The translations under genes and the position numbers were made by a program. From NCBI GenBank assembly GCA_902810695.1, contig CADDYV010000037.1, positions 1 to 34,338 of the forward strand: DNA of 34,338 nucleotides. Reading direction: 5' to 3'. The notes beneath the pieces are model-generated. The model did not search any database, was not told the DNA's origin, and saw only the letters and a program-made list of their open reading frames with translations. Below are positions 8,418-15,652 of the stretch, in pieces (positions within the stretch are counted from its first letter, which is position 1; every line of letters begins with the position of its first letter). Origin of the DNA: Actinomycetota bacterium (lineage in GTDB: Bacteria > Actinomycetota > Rubrobacteria > Rubrobacterales > Rubrobacteraceae).

Positions 8418-8957
8418 TTAGGCTTCCTGGTTCGTTCTGGAGGAAGTTGCTGGCTCGAACGGCTGCCCCTCTGCGACCGAAGAGCCGCGCAGGCGCTCGG
8501 CGGCGGCGAGGACCGCCTCCACGATGTACTGATAGCCGGTGCACCGGCAGAGGTTGTTCGCCAGGCCCTCGCGCACCCACTCCGCCGTAGGCTCAGGATT
8601 TTCCTCAAGCAGCTCGTAGGCGCGCACGAGCATTCCCGGTGTGCAATAGCCGCACTGCAGCCCCTGCTTTTCCCGAAAAGCCTCTTGAAGCGGGTGCATC
8701 TGACCGTCGGTAGCCAGGCCCTCGACAGTCATGACCTCTGCCCCATTTGCCTGTACCGCCAGAACGAGGCAGGACCGCACGCTCACCCCGTTCATCAAAA
8801 CGGTGCAGGTCCCGCAAACCCCGTGCTCGCAGCCGATGTGGGTGCCGACCAGACTGAGGTCCTCGCGCAGAAACTCAGCCAGGTATTTCCGGGTCTCCAC
8901 CTCCGCCTCATAGGGAGTGCCGTTGACCACCACGGCTATCCGCCGATGTTCGCTCAT
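8418..8957 (-). CDS. 2Fe-2S subunit of the molybdenum hydroxylase
   Basis: A 179-residue small subunit that passes electrons from the Mo centre to FAD. The plant-type ferredoxin domain holds Cys43, Cys48, Cys51 and Cys63, and the helical domain holds Cys102, Cys105 (QCGYCTPG), Cys137 and Cys139 (CRCTGY), so both clusters should form. The open frame continues far upstream, but the ATG at 8957 has AAAGGAGA ahead of it and gives the normal family length. It overlaps the stop of the FAD-subunit gene by four bases (ATGA), a sign of translational coupling, and is 12 bases before the large-subunit gene. The C-terminal 20 residues are polar and not conserved in the family. Confidence 0.93.
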   Translation of the reverse strand: MSEHRRIAVVVNGTPYEAEVETRKYLAEFLREDLSLVGTHIGCEHGVCGTCTVLMNGVSVRSCLVLAVQANGAEVMTVEGLATDGQMHPLQEAFREKQGLQCGYCTPGMLVRAYELLEENPEPTAEWVREGLANNLCRCTGYQYIVEAVLAAAERLRGSSVAEGQPFEPATSSRTNQEA

Positions 8958-9829
8958 GGACGCTCTCCTTTCGCACGGCTTACGGCCAGTTCGAGTGCCC
9001 GCCGGACATAGACCCTGGCGAGCTTGAGGCGATAGGCTGCCGAACCTTTTACATCCGGTAGAGGATGAAGATCCGAGGTCGCCTCCGCGGCGGCTTCCTC
9101 GAAGAGCCCGTCCGAGGGAACGTTGCCTCTCACGAGATCCTCCGCCCGAGAAGCGCGTACCGGGGTCTGGTCCACCCCGCACAGCGAGATGGCTACCCGA
9201 TCTATGCTCTCTCCATCCAGATGCACCAGAACGGCGGTTCCCACCAGAGCGTAGCTTCCGTGCTTCCGTTGAAACTCGAGAAAAGCATGCCCTGTTCCGT
9301 CCGGCCATCGCGGCAGCCGAACCTCGGTCAAAAGCTCATCCGGCGAGCACGCGTTGGTGTACGGGCCCCGGAAGAAATCCCCCGCAGATAGCGTGCGCTG
9401 ACCGTCTGCGCCGGTAAGCACCACCTCGCCACCTGAGGTGAGAACTACCGCCGGAAGCTCTGAAGCCGGATCCGCATATGCGACGCTCCCTCCCACCGTC
9501 CCGCGATTGCGAACGGAGGGGTGGGCGACGTTCTTTACCGCCTCCACGATCAGTGGCGAGTGCCTGGCCGCTTCCGTCGAGCGTTCTAAGGCCGACTGCC
9601 GGGTGCGGGCTCCAATTGCCAGAGTCCCGTCATCCACCCGGATGTAGTCCAGCTCGCTCACCGGGTTGATGTCAATGAGATTCTCGGGTTTAACCACCCG
9701 AAAATTCATGAGCTGAAACAGGCTCTGCCCGCCCGCGAGAATCCTGCCCTGACTGCCGAGTTCGGCAAGCAACCCCACCGCTTCCTCCGTAGTCGAGGGC
9801 GCATGGTAATTAAAAGGAGCCGGTTTCAT
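8954..9829 (-). CDS. FAD-binding subunit of the molybdenum hydroxylase
   Basis: A 291-residue medium subunit of the CoxM/xanthine dehydrogenase FAD type. The two FAD-binding motifs are AGGQS at 32-36 and TVGGS at 111-115, the latter followed by ADPASELP. It takes electrons from the 2Fe-2S subunit and delivers them to an acceptor. It is the first of the three enzyme genes and shares ATGA with the 2Fe-2S gene. Its ATG overlaps the stop of a small upstream frame as TGATG, so it may be translated by coupling from that frame. The promoter of this operon probably lies at 10041-10069. Confidence 0.92.
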   Translation of the reverse strand: MKPAPFNYHAPSTTEEAVGLLAELGSQGRILAGGQSLFQLMNFRVVKPENLIDINPVSELDYIRVDDGTLAIGARTRQSALERSTEAARHSPLIVEAVKNVAHPSVRNRGTVGGSVAYADPASELPAVVLTSGGEVVLTGADGQRTLSAGDFFRGPYTNACSPDELLTEVRLPRWPDGTGHAFLEFQRKHGSYALVGTAVLVHLDGESIDRVAISLCGVDQTPVRASRAEDLVRGNVPSDGLFEEAAAEATSDLHPLPDVKGSAAYRLKLARVYVRRALELAVSRAKGERP

Positions 9830-9993
9830 CAGATCACCCCACCTTCGCCGGATTCCGCCAGAGCTATCATGCTACCACCCGCCGAGCAGATACCCTGCCC
9901 GCAGACCACACTCCACCAACACGCCCTTTCATCCCTGCATCCAAGACCAACAAGCAGCACCGGCGGAGCCGAAAACGCTCTAACTACCTTCAT
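9829..9993 (-). CDS. Possible small Cys-rich protein or leader peptide before the Mo hydroxylase
   Basis: A 54-residue frame with no family I recognise. Its ATG at 9993 has GGAAGGAA seven bases upstream, and its TGA stop overlaps the ATG of the FAD subunit (TGATG), the usual form of coupled genes. The N-terminal third is hydrophobic (APPVLLVGLG), followed by four cysteines at 19, 25, 31 and 36. It could be a small metal- or thiol-binding accessory protein, or a leader peptide whose translation opens the next gene. The case rests on the ribosome site and the overlap only. Confidence 0.4.
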   Translation of the reverse strand: MKVVRAFSAPPVLLVGLGCRDERACWWSVVCGQGICSAGGSMIALAESGEGGVI

Positions 9994-10040
9994 TCGATGT
10001 TCCTTCCCTACCAAAACCACCCCCACGTGGCTGGCTAATC

Positions 10041-10073
10041 AATATACATAAAACGAAACGTTTTGTCTAGTAA
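10041..10073. promoter_or_regulatory. Divergent promoters with TetR-type operator beside the regulator gene
   Basis: The palindrome AAAACG-AAA-CGTTTT is centred at 10057, with looser outer pairs to 10045 and 10069. On the minus strand -35 TAGACA (10069-10064), a 17-bp spacer and -10 TATATT (10046-10041) face the molybdenum-hydroxylase operon; this is a good sigma-70 match. On the plus strand a weaker -35 (TACATA, 10045-10050), a 17-bp spacer and TAGTAA (10068-10073) face the TetR gene 22 bases downstream. Over 26 aligned bases (10050-10075 against 3610-3635) only three differ from the other operator. Confidence 0.78.
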
Positions 10074-10094
10074 TTCTTCTGCTAGACTCTTTGC

Positions 10095-10721
10095 GTGGAG
10101 AAATCTGCGAAAACCGGTGTCAGGGCGCAGGGCCGGCCGCGCAGCGAGAAAGCGAGGCAGGCGATTCTAGCGGCGGCTATAGATCTGCTCGAGCGCGACG
10201 GGTTTGGCGCGGTGACGGTGGAGGCTATAGCGGCGCGAGCCGGGGTGAGCAAGGCGACCGTCTACCGCTGGTGGCCGAACAAGGCTGCGGTTGTGACCGA
10301 GGGCTTTCTGGAGTTCACCGCTCCGCAGATCGGCTTTGTAGACACGGGGGATGTGCGGGAGGATCTCAGGCAGCACATGCGCAAGCTCGGGCGCATGCTT
10401 GCAAGCGGCAGCGGGCGTACCATCGGGGCTTTAATCGCCGAGAGCCAGGCCGATCCAGAGGTAGCCGAGGCGTTTCGCAGCCGCTGGATCGCGGCGCGCC
10501 GGACAGAGATAAAACCGGCCCTGCGACGTGGCATGGAGCGCGGTGAGCTGCGCTCTGGTCTGGATCTCGACACCGCGATCGACGCCCTTTATGGGCCTAT
10601 CTATTACCGGCTTCTCACGGGCTACGCCACGCTGAGCGACGACTTCGTGAACACCTTGGCCGACTACGTCATGCGTGGAATCTGCGCCTCCAACAGCTCC
10701 CAAGATGGTAGGGGAGAATAG
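10095..10721 (+). CDS. TetR/AcrR family transcriptional regulator
   Basis: A 208-residue regulator. The N-terminal helix-turn-helix (about 25-70) contains VEAIAARAGVSKATVYRWWPNK, broken here as VEAIAARAG then VSKATVYRWWP, a standard TetR recognition region. The all-helical C-terminal ligand domain ends with a GPIYYRLLTGY segment typical of the TetR_C_33-like group. The GTG start is used. It is divergent from the molybdenum-hydroxylase operon across the palindrome at 10045-10069, so it probably represses itself and that operon. The second copy of the palindrome at 3605-3629 extends its likely regulon to the cyclase operon and the split-barrel gene. The inducer is presumably a pathway compound. 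Confidence 0.92.
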   Translation: MEKSAKTGVRAQGRPRSEKARQAILAAAIDLLERDGFGAVTVEAIAARAGVSKATVYRWWPNKAAVVTEGFLEFTAPQIGFVDTGDVREDLRQHMRKLGRMLASGSGRTIGALIAESQADPEVAEAFRSRWIAARRTEIKPALRRGMERGELRSGLDLDTAIDALYGPIYYRLLTGYATLSDDFVNTLADYVMRGICASNSSQDGRGE

Positions 10722-10741
10722 GCGGTGAACAGCTTCTCACG

Positions 10742-11040
10742 CTACCAGAATCCCTCTATTAGAGCGTTTATCATAGTGTTTGAGAGCAGGTGGTAGCTAC
10801 GGTGTTTGAAATAGCCCTGTGCATCGCTCGCCCTCATCGCCTCAAGATCCCAGAACCCGTCACTTCCAGGAGAGCCCCTGGGGGTACACGCCCTGGCCCT
10901 TCTCAGAGTAGCGCCTTTATCTTGGCGAAGGCTTCTTCTATGGGGTTTAGCTCCGTAGAGTAGGCTGGTAAGTAGAAACGCTTTCCATCTAAGCTCCCGG
11001 ATACCAGAGCACACCAGAGGCACACCTCAAGAAGAATTCG
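10742..11040 (-). pseudogene. Remnant of an IS630-type transposase C terminus, frameshifted
   Basis: Reading the minus strand, one frame gives RFYLPAYSTELNPIEEAFAK (10980-10921), the hallmark C-terminal DDE segment of IS630/Tc1-like transposases, and then stops at TGA (10905-10903). A second frame picks up at about 10914 with LRRARAC and later ASDAQGYFKH, which is the usual transposase C terminus, and ends at TAG (10744-10742). A missing base near 10905-10914 joins the two. Upstream of 10985 the similarity fades. There is no start, no catalytic N-terminal part and no clear terminal repeat, so it is a dead fragment. It fills most of the gap 10722-11089; nothing else is seen there. Confidence 0.75.
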
Positions 11041-11089
11041 TCTCTCAAACACACCCACACTCCGTCTCCATTGTATTTGCCTGGTGAGC

Positions 11090-11125
11090 TCAGCGAGTAT
11101 GATTGGTATGGAGACGACTCGCTGA
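11090..11125. repeat. 9-bp perfect inverted repeat over the end of the GH4 gene
   Basis: TCAGCGAGT (11090-11098) and ACTCGCTGA (11117-11125) are perfect reverse complements separated by 18 bases. One arm carries the TGA stop of the GH4 gene. No T-run follows on the minus strand. It could be a weak terminator hairpin or a trace of the neighbouring insertion. Confidence 0.4.
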
Positions 11126-12418
11126 CCGGATCCCCTCTGGCAAAGCGTCGCCGTGGGCCTCTATAAGCTCATCTACCAGATGATGCAACTCCGATAGAGA
11201 CAGTACGCTCGGAGCATGCCGGTCGAGCATCGCCGCGTGGTAGAGGTGCTCCCTTCTCCCTTCCAGTGCCGCCCTTACCGTCAGTTCCTGCACCGTAACG
11301 TGCGGCAGACACATCCCCGCAAGCTGCACTGGAAGCTCTCCCGCGTGGCAGGGCCTGAGACCCGTTTTATCTACCGCTACAGGAACTTCCACACAGCAGC
11401 CTTGGGGAAGGTTCTCTATGAGATGGTCATTGCGGACGTTGCCGTAGATAAGGCGCGGCTCTCCGGTGATCATGGAGTGGATTATCAGCGAGCCATACTC
11501 CACGCTGCGCTCCAGCGGGAAGCTCTCCCCAGCAAGCAGCTTGCGGCGGGTGCTCTGATACTCCTTGAGGTTCTCCTCGCTGCGCCTTATGTACTCATCT
11601 ACCGGAACATCGTACTCCTCTATCAATTCCTCCTCTCTGAGGAAGTAGGGGGTGTACTCGGCGTTGTGCTCGCTAGATTCGGTCACAAAGTAACCGAGGT
11701 GGCGCATAAGCTCGAAGCGTACCTTGTCTCTGGCGTAGATCTTGGGGTCATCCATCGCCTTAAACAACAGCGGGTAGGCATCTTCCCCATCCACTTCGAG
11801 GCGGGTCATCCAGGCGATGTGGTTTATCCCCAAGCACTCATAGAGCAACTTCTCACAGGCAACTCCGATGTAGGAGGATATCTCCTGCGCCGTGTAGGGC
11901 ACACTGTGGCACAACCCCACCACCTCTATCTCCGGGAATGCCTCATAAAAAGCCCAAACAAGCATGCTCATTGGGTTGGTGTAGTTAAGGAGAACAGCTT
12001 CCGGGCAAAGCTCTCTCATATCCTCGCCCAGACTCAGCATGAAAGGTATCGTCCTCAAGCCCCGGAAGATCCCCCCGATACCCAAAGTGTCAGCGATGGT
12101 CTGCTTGAGACCGTACTTCTTGGGGATAGAGAAGTCCAGCAGAGTCGCCTCGTGCATCCCGATCTGGACCATGTTTATGACGAAGTCCGCGCCTTCGAGG
12201 GCTCCGCGCCGATCGGTGTGCTCTTCCACCCTGGCACCGGCTCCGAGCTGCTCAGAGGTCCAGCGGGCCATCATCCCGGCGGTCTGCAGGCGCTCGGGGT
12301 CTATATCGTGCAGGGAGATGGTTGCTCCGTGCAACTCAGGGAACTCGAATATGTCGGTGAGCAGGTTCTTGGTGAAGACCACGCTCCCTGCTCCAATGAA
12401 CGCTATCCTGGTAGTCAT
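11090..12418 (-). CDS. GH4 family glycosidase, alpha-galactosidase type
   Basis: A 442-residue GH4 enzyme. This family uses NAD and a divalent metal in a redox-elimination mechanism. The N-terminal Rossmann motif is GAGSVVF (9-15), followed by DIDPERL (38-44), NYTNPM at 145-150, the metal-binding cysteine in CHSV at 170-173, and NH at 199-200. CHSV is, as known for GH4, the signature of alpha-galactosidases rather than phospho-glycosidases (CNVP or CDMP). The ABC importer in the same operon fits, since it delivers unphosphorylated sugar. The ATG is only two bases after AGGAGG, unusually close. It is the last gene of the operon, 7 bases after its paralogue. Its last eleven residues are polar and run into the inverted repeat beside the transposase remnant. 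Confidence 0.9.
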   Translation of the reverse strand: MTTRIAFIGAGSVVFTKNLLTDIFEFPELHGATISLHDIDPERLQTAGMMARWTSEQLGAGARVEEHTDRRGALEGADFVINMVQIGMHEATLLDFSIPKKYGLKQTIADTLGIGGIFRGLRTIPFMLSLGEDMRELCPEAVLLNYTNPMSMLVWAFYEAFPEIEVVGLCHSVPYTAQEISSYIGVACEKLLYECLGINHIAWMTRLEVDGEDAYPLLFKAMDDPKIYARDKVRFELMRHLGYFVTESSEHNAEYTPYFLREEELIEEYDVPVDEYIRRSEENLKEYQSTRRKLLAGESFPLERSVEYGSLIIHSMITGEPRLIYGNVRNDHLIENLPQGCCVEVPVAVDKTGLRPCHAGELPVQLAGMCLPHVTVQELTVRAALEGRREHLYHAAMLDRHAPSVLSLSELHHLVDELIEAHGDALPEGIRSASRLHTNHTR

Positions 12419-12425
12419 AACCTCC

Positions 12426-13760
12426 TCAGATCCGTACTTTCTCGAACTCCGGCAGCCAGTGAGCCTGCGCCTCCAGCATCTCGTCCACCATCGAGTGGAT
12501 CTGGGGCAGGGTACAGACGGCGGCTGTCAAGGGGTCCATCATCACCGCGTGGTGTACCGCCTCGACGCTTCCGGTCAGCGCTGCTTCCATAACCAGCTCC
12601 TGCACGTTGATGTTGGTGCGGTTCAGGGCGGCAAGCTGGGCGGGCAGTTTTCCGACCCTGGTGGGCTGGATGCCGCTCCCGTCAACCAGGCACGGCACCT
12701 CGACGCAGCAGCCTTCGGGAAGGTTTTCGATCAGGGAGCGATTGGGCACGTTGCCGTTGATGCTTAGGGGCCTGTTCGTTTCTATAGCCTCCATGATGTA
12801 CGAGCCGTACTCGGGGGTGCGGTGGGACGGGACATCCGCGGCTTTCCACCACTCTTTGCGCTGGGACTCTTCGAGTGCGCTCTGGCAGTGGCGCAGATAC
12901 CCTCCGGTACGCCCGAAGTCGAACCACCCATCGTTCTCGTTGTCGAAGAGAGGAATCAACTCCTCCTCGACCATCCGCTCGCTCTTGCGGAAGTACGGCA
13001 CGTACTCGCTGGCGTGTCCGCTGGACTCGGTGACGAAGTAGCCCAGAGAGCGCATGAGCTCGATCCTCACCGGCTCCTGATGGTAGATATCCTCTCGCCC
13101 GGCGGCTTCCTTTATGGCAGGGTAGAGATCGTGCTTCCCGAGACGGAACTGCAGGAAGAAAGCCTGGTGGTTGATCCCGGCGCACAGGAAATTGACCTTG
13201 TCGTAAGGCACTCCAACCCATCCCGCCAGCATCTCGGAAGTACCCTGCACGCTGTGGCACAGCCCCACGTGCGGACGGCCCATAGCCCTGTCCACCGCCC
13301 AGCAGTTGGCCGCCATCGGATTGACGTAGTTCAGAAGAAGTGCATCCGGCGCAAGCTCATCCATCTCCCGGCACAGTTCCAGCAAGACCGGGATGGTTCG
13401 CAGGGCACGGAACACACCCCCCGGCCCTAGAGTATCGCCCACGCACTGCTCGACCCCGTATCTCTTGGGAATCTCGATGTCCAGCTCGTAGGCATCGAGT
13501 CCGCCCTGCTGGAAGGTGGTTATCACGTAGTCGGCGCCGCGCACCGCCTCCCGCCGGTCGGTGGTAGCCTCCACCCGAGCCGCAAGATCCCGGCTCTGGA
13601 CGATACTTTGGACCAGGTTTCGAGCCTGCTTCAATCTCGCTGGATCTATATCCATCAGCGAAATGGTGCTCTCCTGTAGCGCAGGCGCGAGCAGGATGTC
13701 GCTGCACAGGTTGCGGGTAAACACGAGGCTTCCCGCCCCGATCAGTGCGATATTGGCCAA
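12426..13760 (-). CDS. GH4 family glycosidase, second paralogue
   Basis: A 444-residue GH4 enzyme with the same plan as its neighbour: NAD-binding GAGSLVF (8-14), DIDPARL (37-43), NYVNPM (144-149), CHSV (168-171) and NH at 197-198. The CHSV signature again points to alpha-galactosidase-type activity on unphosphorylated substrate. The two proteins share layout and many blocks (for example IPKxYG and GGxFRxLRTIP) but differ widely elsewhere, so they are old paralogues and probably have different aglycone or sugar preferences, not a recent duplication. It begins with TTG, five bases after AAGGGG, and lies 27 bases after the second permease. Confidence 0.9.
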   Translation of the reverse strand: MANIALIGAGSLVFTRNLCSDILLAPALQESTISLMDIDPARLKQARNLVQSIVQSRDLAARVEATTDRREAVRGADYVITTFQQGGLDAYELDIEIPKRYGVEQCVGDTLGPGGVFRALRTIPVLLELCREMDELAPDALLLNYVNPMAANCWAVDRAMGRPHVGLCHSVQGTSEMLAGWVGVPYDKVNFLCAGINHQAFFLQFRLGKHDLYPAIKEAAGREDIYHQEPVRIELMRSLGYFVTESSGHASEYVPYFRKSERMVEEELIPLFDNENDGWFDFGRTGGYLRHCQSALEESQRKEWWKAADVPSHRTPEYGSYIMEAIETNRPLSINGNVPNRSLIENLPEGCCVEVPCLVDGSGIQPTRVGKLPAQLAALNRTNINVQELVMEAALTGSVEAVHHAVMMDPLTAAVCTLPQIHSMVDEMLEAQAHWLPEFEKVRI

Positions 13761-13787
13761 TACAACCCCTTTCTAGAGATTAGTCTG

Positions 13788-14645
13788 CTACTTCAAGCCG
13801 GTGCTGGCGATGCCCTGGACGAAGTAACGCTGGAACAGAACGAAGATGATCAGTATCGGGATGATAGAAACTAAAGCCATGGCCATGAGGTAGGGCCAGT
13901 TTGTACCGTAGGGTCCCTGCATCAGGTTCAGCCCGAGGGGAACCGTGTAGGCGTGCTGGCTCTGCAGCGCCACTATCGGCCACTCGAAGTCGTTCCAGCG
14001 CCACATGAAGGTGAAGATCACCAGCACCGCTATCGCCGGTTTGGAGAGCGGCAGGATGATCTTGCGGAAAATGGTGAACTCGCTCGCCCCATCGAGCCTC
14101 GCAGCTTCTATCAGGTCGTCGGGAATGCTCATCATGAACTGACGAACCATGAAGATCCCGAAAGCCTCGGCTGCTCGGGGGAAGACGACTCCCCAGTAGC
14201 TATCAACCCAGCCCAGCTTGCTGATGATGAGAAACTCGGGGACGATGATGGCTTGGATCGGGATCATCAGGGTGCTGAGCATCGCAAAGAAGATGATGTC
14301 CCGCCCCCAGAATTTGTATTTGGCGAAGGTGTATCCTGCAAGCAGGTTGATAAACACGGTGATTATCACCGCGATGATCGCGATCGCAAAAGAGTTGATG
14401 TACCAGTGGGTAAAGGGCATCGAGTTCCAGGCTTTGCTGAAGTTGCTCCACTCCCACTGGGTGGGCCACAGGTGAATCTGCCTGGAGAACACCTCACCTT
14501 TGGACTTGAGGGCGGTAGCGAACATCCAGTAGAGCGGGAAGAGCATGACCAGCGCGCCGATAGCGGCCACGATCCAGCGGATAGTGTCGGATGCCCTGCT
14601 CGCGCCTGATGCTTTGCTAAAGCGTTTGGCACCTGTCATATTCAT
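13788..14645 (-). CDS. Sugar ABC transporter permease (MalG/CUT1 type)
   Basis: A 285-residue inner-membrane permease with about six predicted helices. The ABC-interaction loop is present as IEAARLDGASEF followed by ILPL (about 190-210 from the chosen start). The ATG at 14645 is preferred because GGGGAGAG lies just upstream; a longer frame would overlap the first permease gene by 37 bases and add an atypical N-terminal tail. It pairs with the MalF-type permease upstream to form the translocation channel. No ATPase gene is in this operon. Confidence 0.9.
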   Translation of the reverse strand: MNMTGAKRFSKASGASRASDTIRWIVAAIGALVMLFPLYWMFATALKSKGEVFSRQIHLWPTQWEWSNFSKAWNSMPFTHWYINSFAIAIIAVIITVFINLLAGYTFAKYKFWGRDIIFFAMLSTLMIPIQAIIVPEFLIISKLGWVDSYWGVVFPRAAEAFGIFMVRQFMMSIPDDLIEAARLDGASEFTIFRKIILPLSKPAIAVLVIFTFMWRWNDFEWPIVALQSQHAYTVPLGLNLMQGPYGTNWPYLMAMALVSIIPILIIFVLFQRYFVQGIASTGLK

Positions 14646-14662
14646 AAAAACTCTCCCCACCG

Positions 14663-15652
14663 CTAGTAAGTTGACTCGCCCTGGCGGGAGATCCGCCACT
14701 GCACTACCGTGAAGATCAGGATAAGCAGATAAACGACTACTCCCATCGCACAGGCGTATCCCAGGTCCGAGTTCTGAAATGCCTGCTCGTAGATGTACTG
14801 GACGAGCACCGTGGTCGAGAATCCGGGACCGCCACCGGTCATTACATAGACTATGTCAAAGACTTTAAAAGAGAAGATGACGTTGATTATGAGTATCAAA
14901 AACGTCGTGGGCTTAAGAAGCGGCCAGGTTACGTGCCGGAACTGTCCCCAGACGGTAGCGCCATCAACCTTCGCGGCATCGTAGTACATGCTGGAGATTG
15001 ACTGGAGCCCGGCGAGGTAGATCACCATGCAGAAACCCACCCGGATCCAGAGCGTCATGATGATCAGGGTAGGCATCGCCCAGGTAGACGATGAGAGCCA
15101 GTGAATAGTGCCCACCCCAAACCTGCCCAGCACCTCGTCAACGATTCCGTAGTTGTCGTTGAAGAGCCACTCACCAACCAGGGCGACTACCACGCCGGAT
15201 ATAACCACCGGCATGAAGTAGATGCTGCGCAAAAGACCGCGAGCCGGAAGCTTCCGGTTGAGCAGCAGCGCGACGGCAAGGCCGAGCACCATACTGGTGG
15301 GTACCGTGCCTATGGTGTATACGACGGTGTTGCGCAGCGATTGCCAGAACTGATGGTCGTGGACCATCTCCGAGTAGTTCGAGAATCCGTTGAACTGGGA
15401 GGTGCCGATCAAACTCCACTGGTGAAAGCTCACGTAGAAAGCGAACAGCAGCGGAATAAACATGAAGACGGCGAAGACAAGCAGGTTCGGCGTGATGAAG
15501 ATGTATGGGATTATGCGTTTCTGGTGTCGGCTCCACCAGCCTGCCTGCTTCTGCGGCGGTCTGTTAGAGCGGGTTGGTTGCTCGTTTTGTCGAAGAGCGG
15601 TTTCCACACCACTCTCTCTGGAACTGAAACCGAGCCCGGGCCTCTCAGCCAC
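14663..15652 (-). CDS. Sugar ABC transporter permease (MalF/UgpA type)
   Basis: A 329-residue permease with a 45-residue basic cytoplasmic N terminus and about six membrane helices. The cytoplasmic coupling loop reads YYDAAKVDGATVWGQF, the EAA-loop variant usual in CUT1 sugar importers. The GTG start at 15652 has GGAGCG six bases upstream and overlaps the stop of the binding-protein gene by eight bases, so translation is probably coupled. With the binding protein and the MalG-type partner it should import an oligosaccharide or glycoside for the two GH4 enzymes. Confidence 0.9.
   Translation of the reverse strand: MAERPGLGFSSRESGVETALRQNEQPTRSNRPPQKQAGWWSRHQKRIIPYIFITPNLLVFAVFMFIPLLFAFYVSFHQWSLIGTSQFNGFSNYSEMVHDHQFWQSLRNTVVYTIGTVPTSMVLGLAVALLLNRKLPARGLLRSIYFMPVVISGVVVALVGEWLFNDNYGIVDEVLGRFGVGTIHWLSSSTWAMPTLIIMTLWIRVGFCMVIYLAGLQSISSMYYDAAKVDGATVWGQFRHVTWPLLKPTTFLILIINVIFSFKVFDIVYVMTGGGPGFSTTVLVQYIYEQAFQNSDLGYACAMGVVVYLLILIFTVVQWRISRQGESTY

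Noticed and set aside
8958-9308. Long N-terminal extension of the 2Fe-2S subunit
   Set aside because: It overlaps the FAD-subunit gene out of frame, is Arg/Ser/Gly-rich without family similarity, and a good ribosome site with ATGA overlap supports the start at 8957.
11216-12592. 458-codon open frame on the plus strand
   Set aside because: It is the shadow of the GH4 gene on the other strand and shows no recognisable motif.
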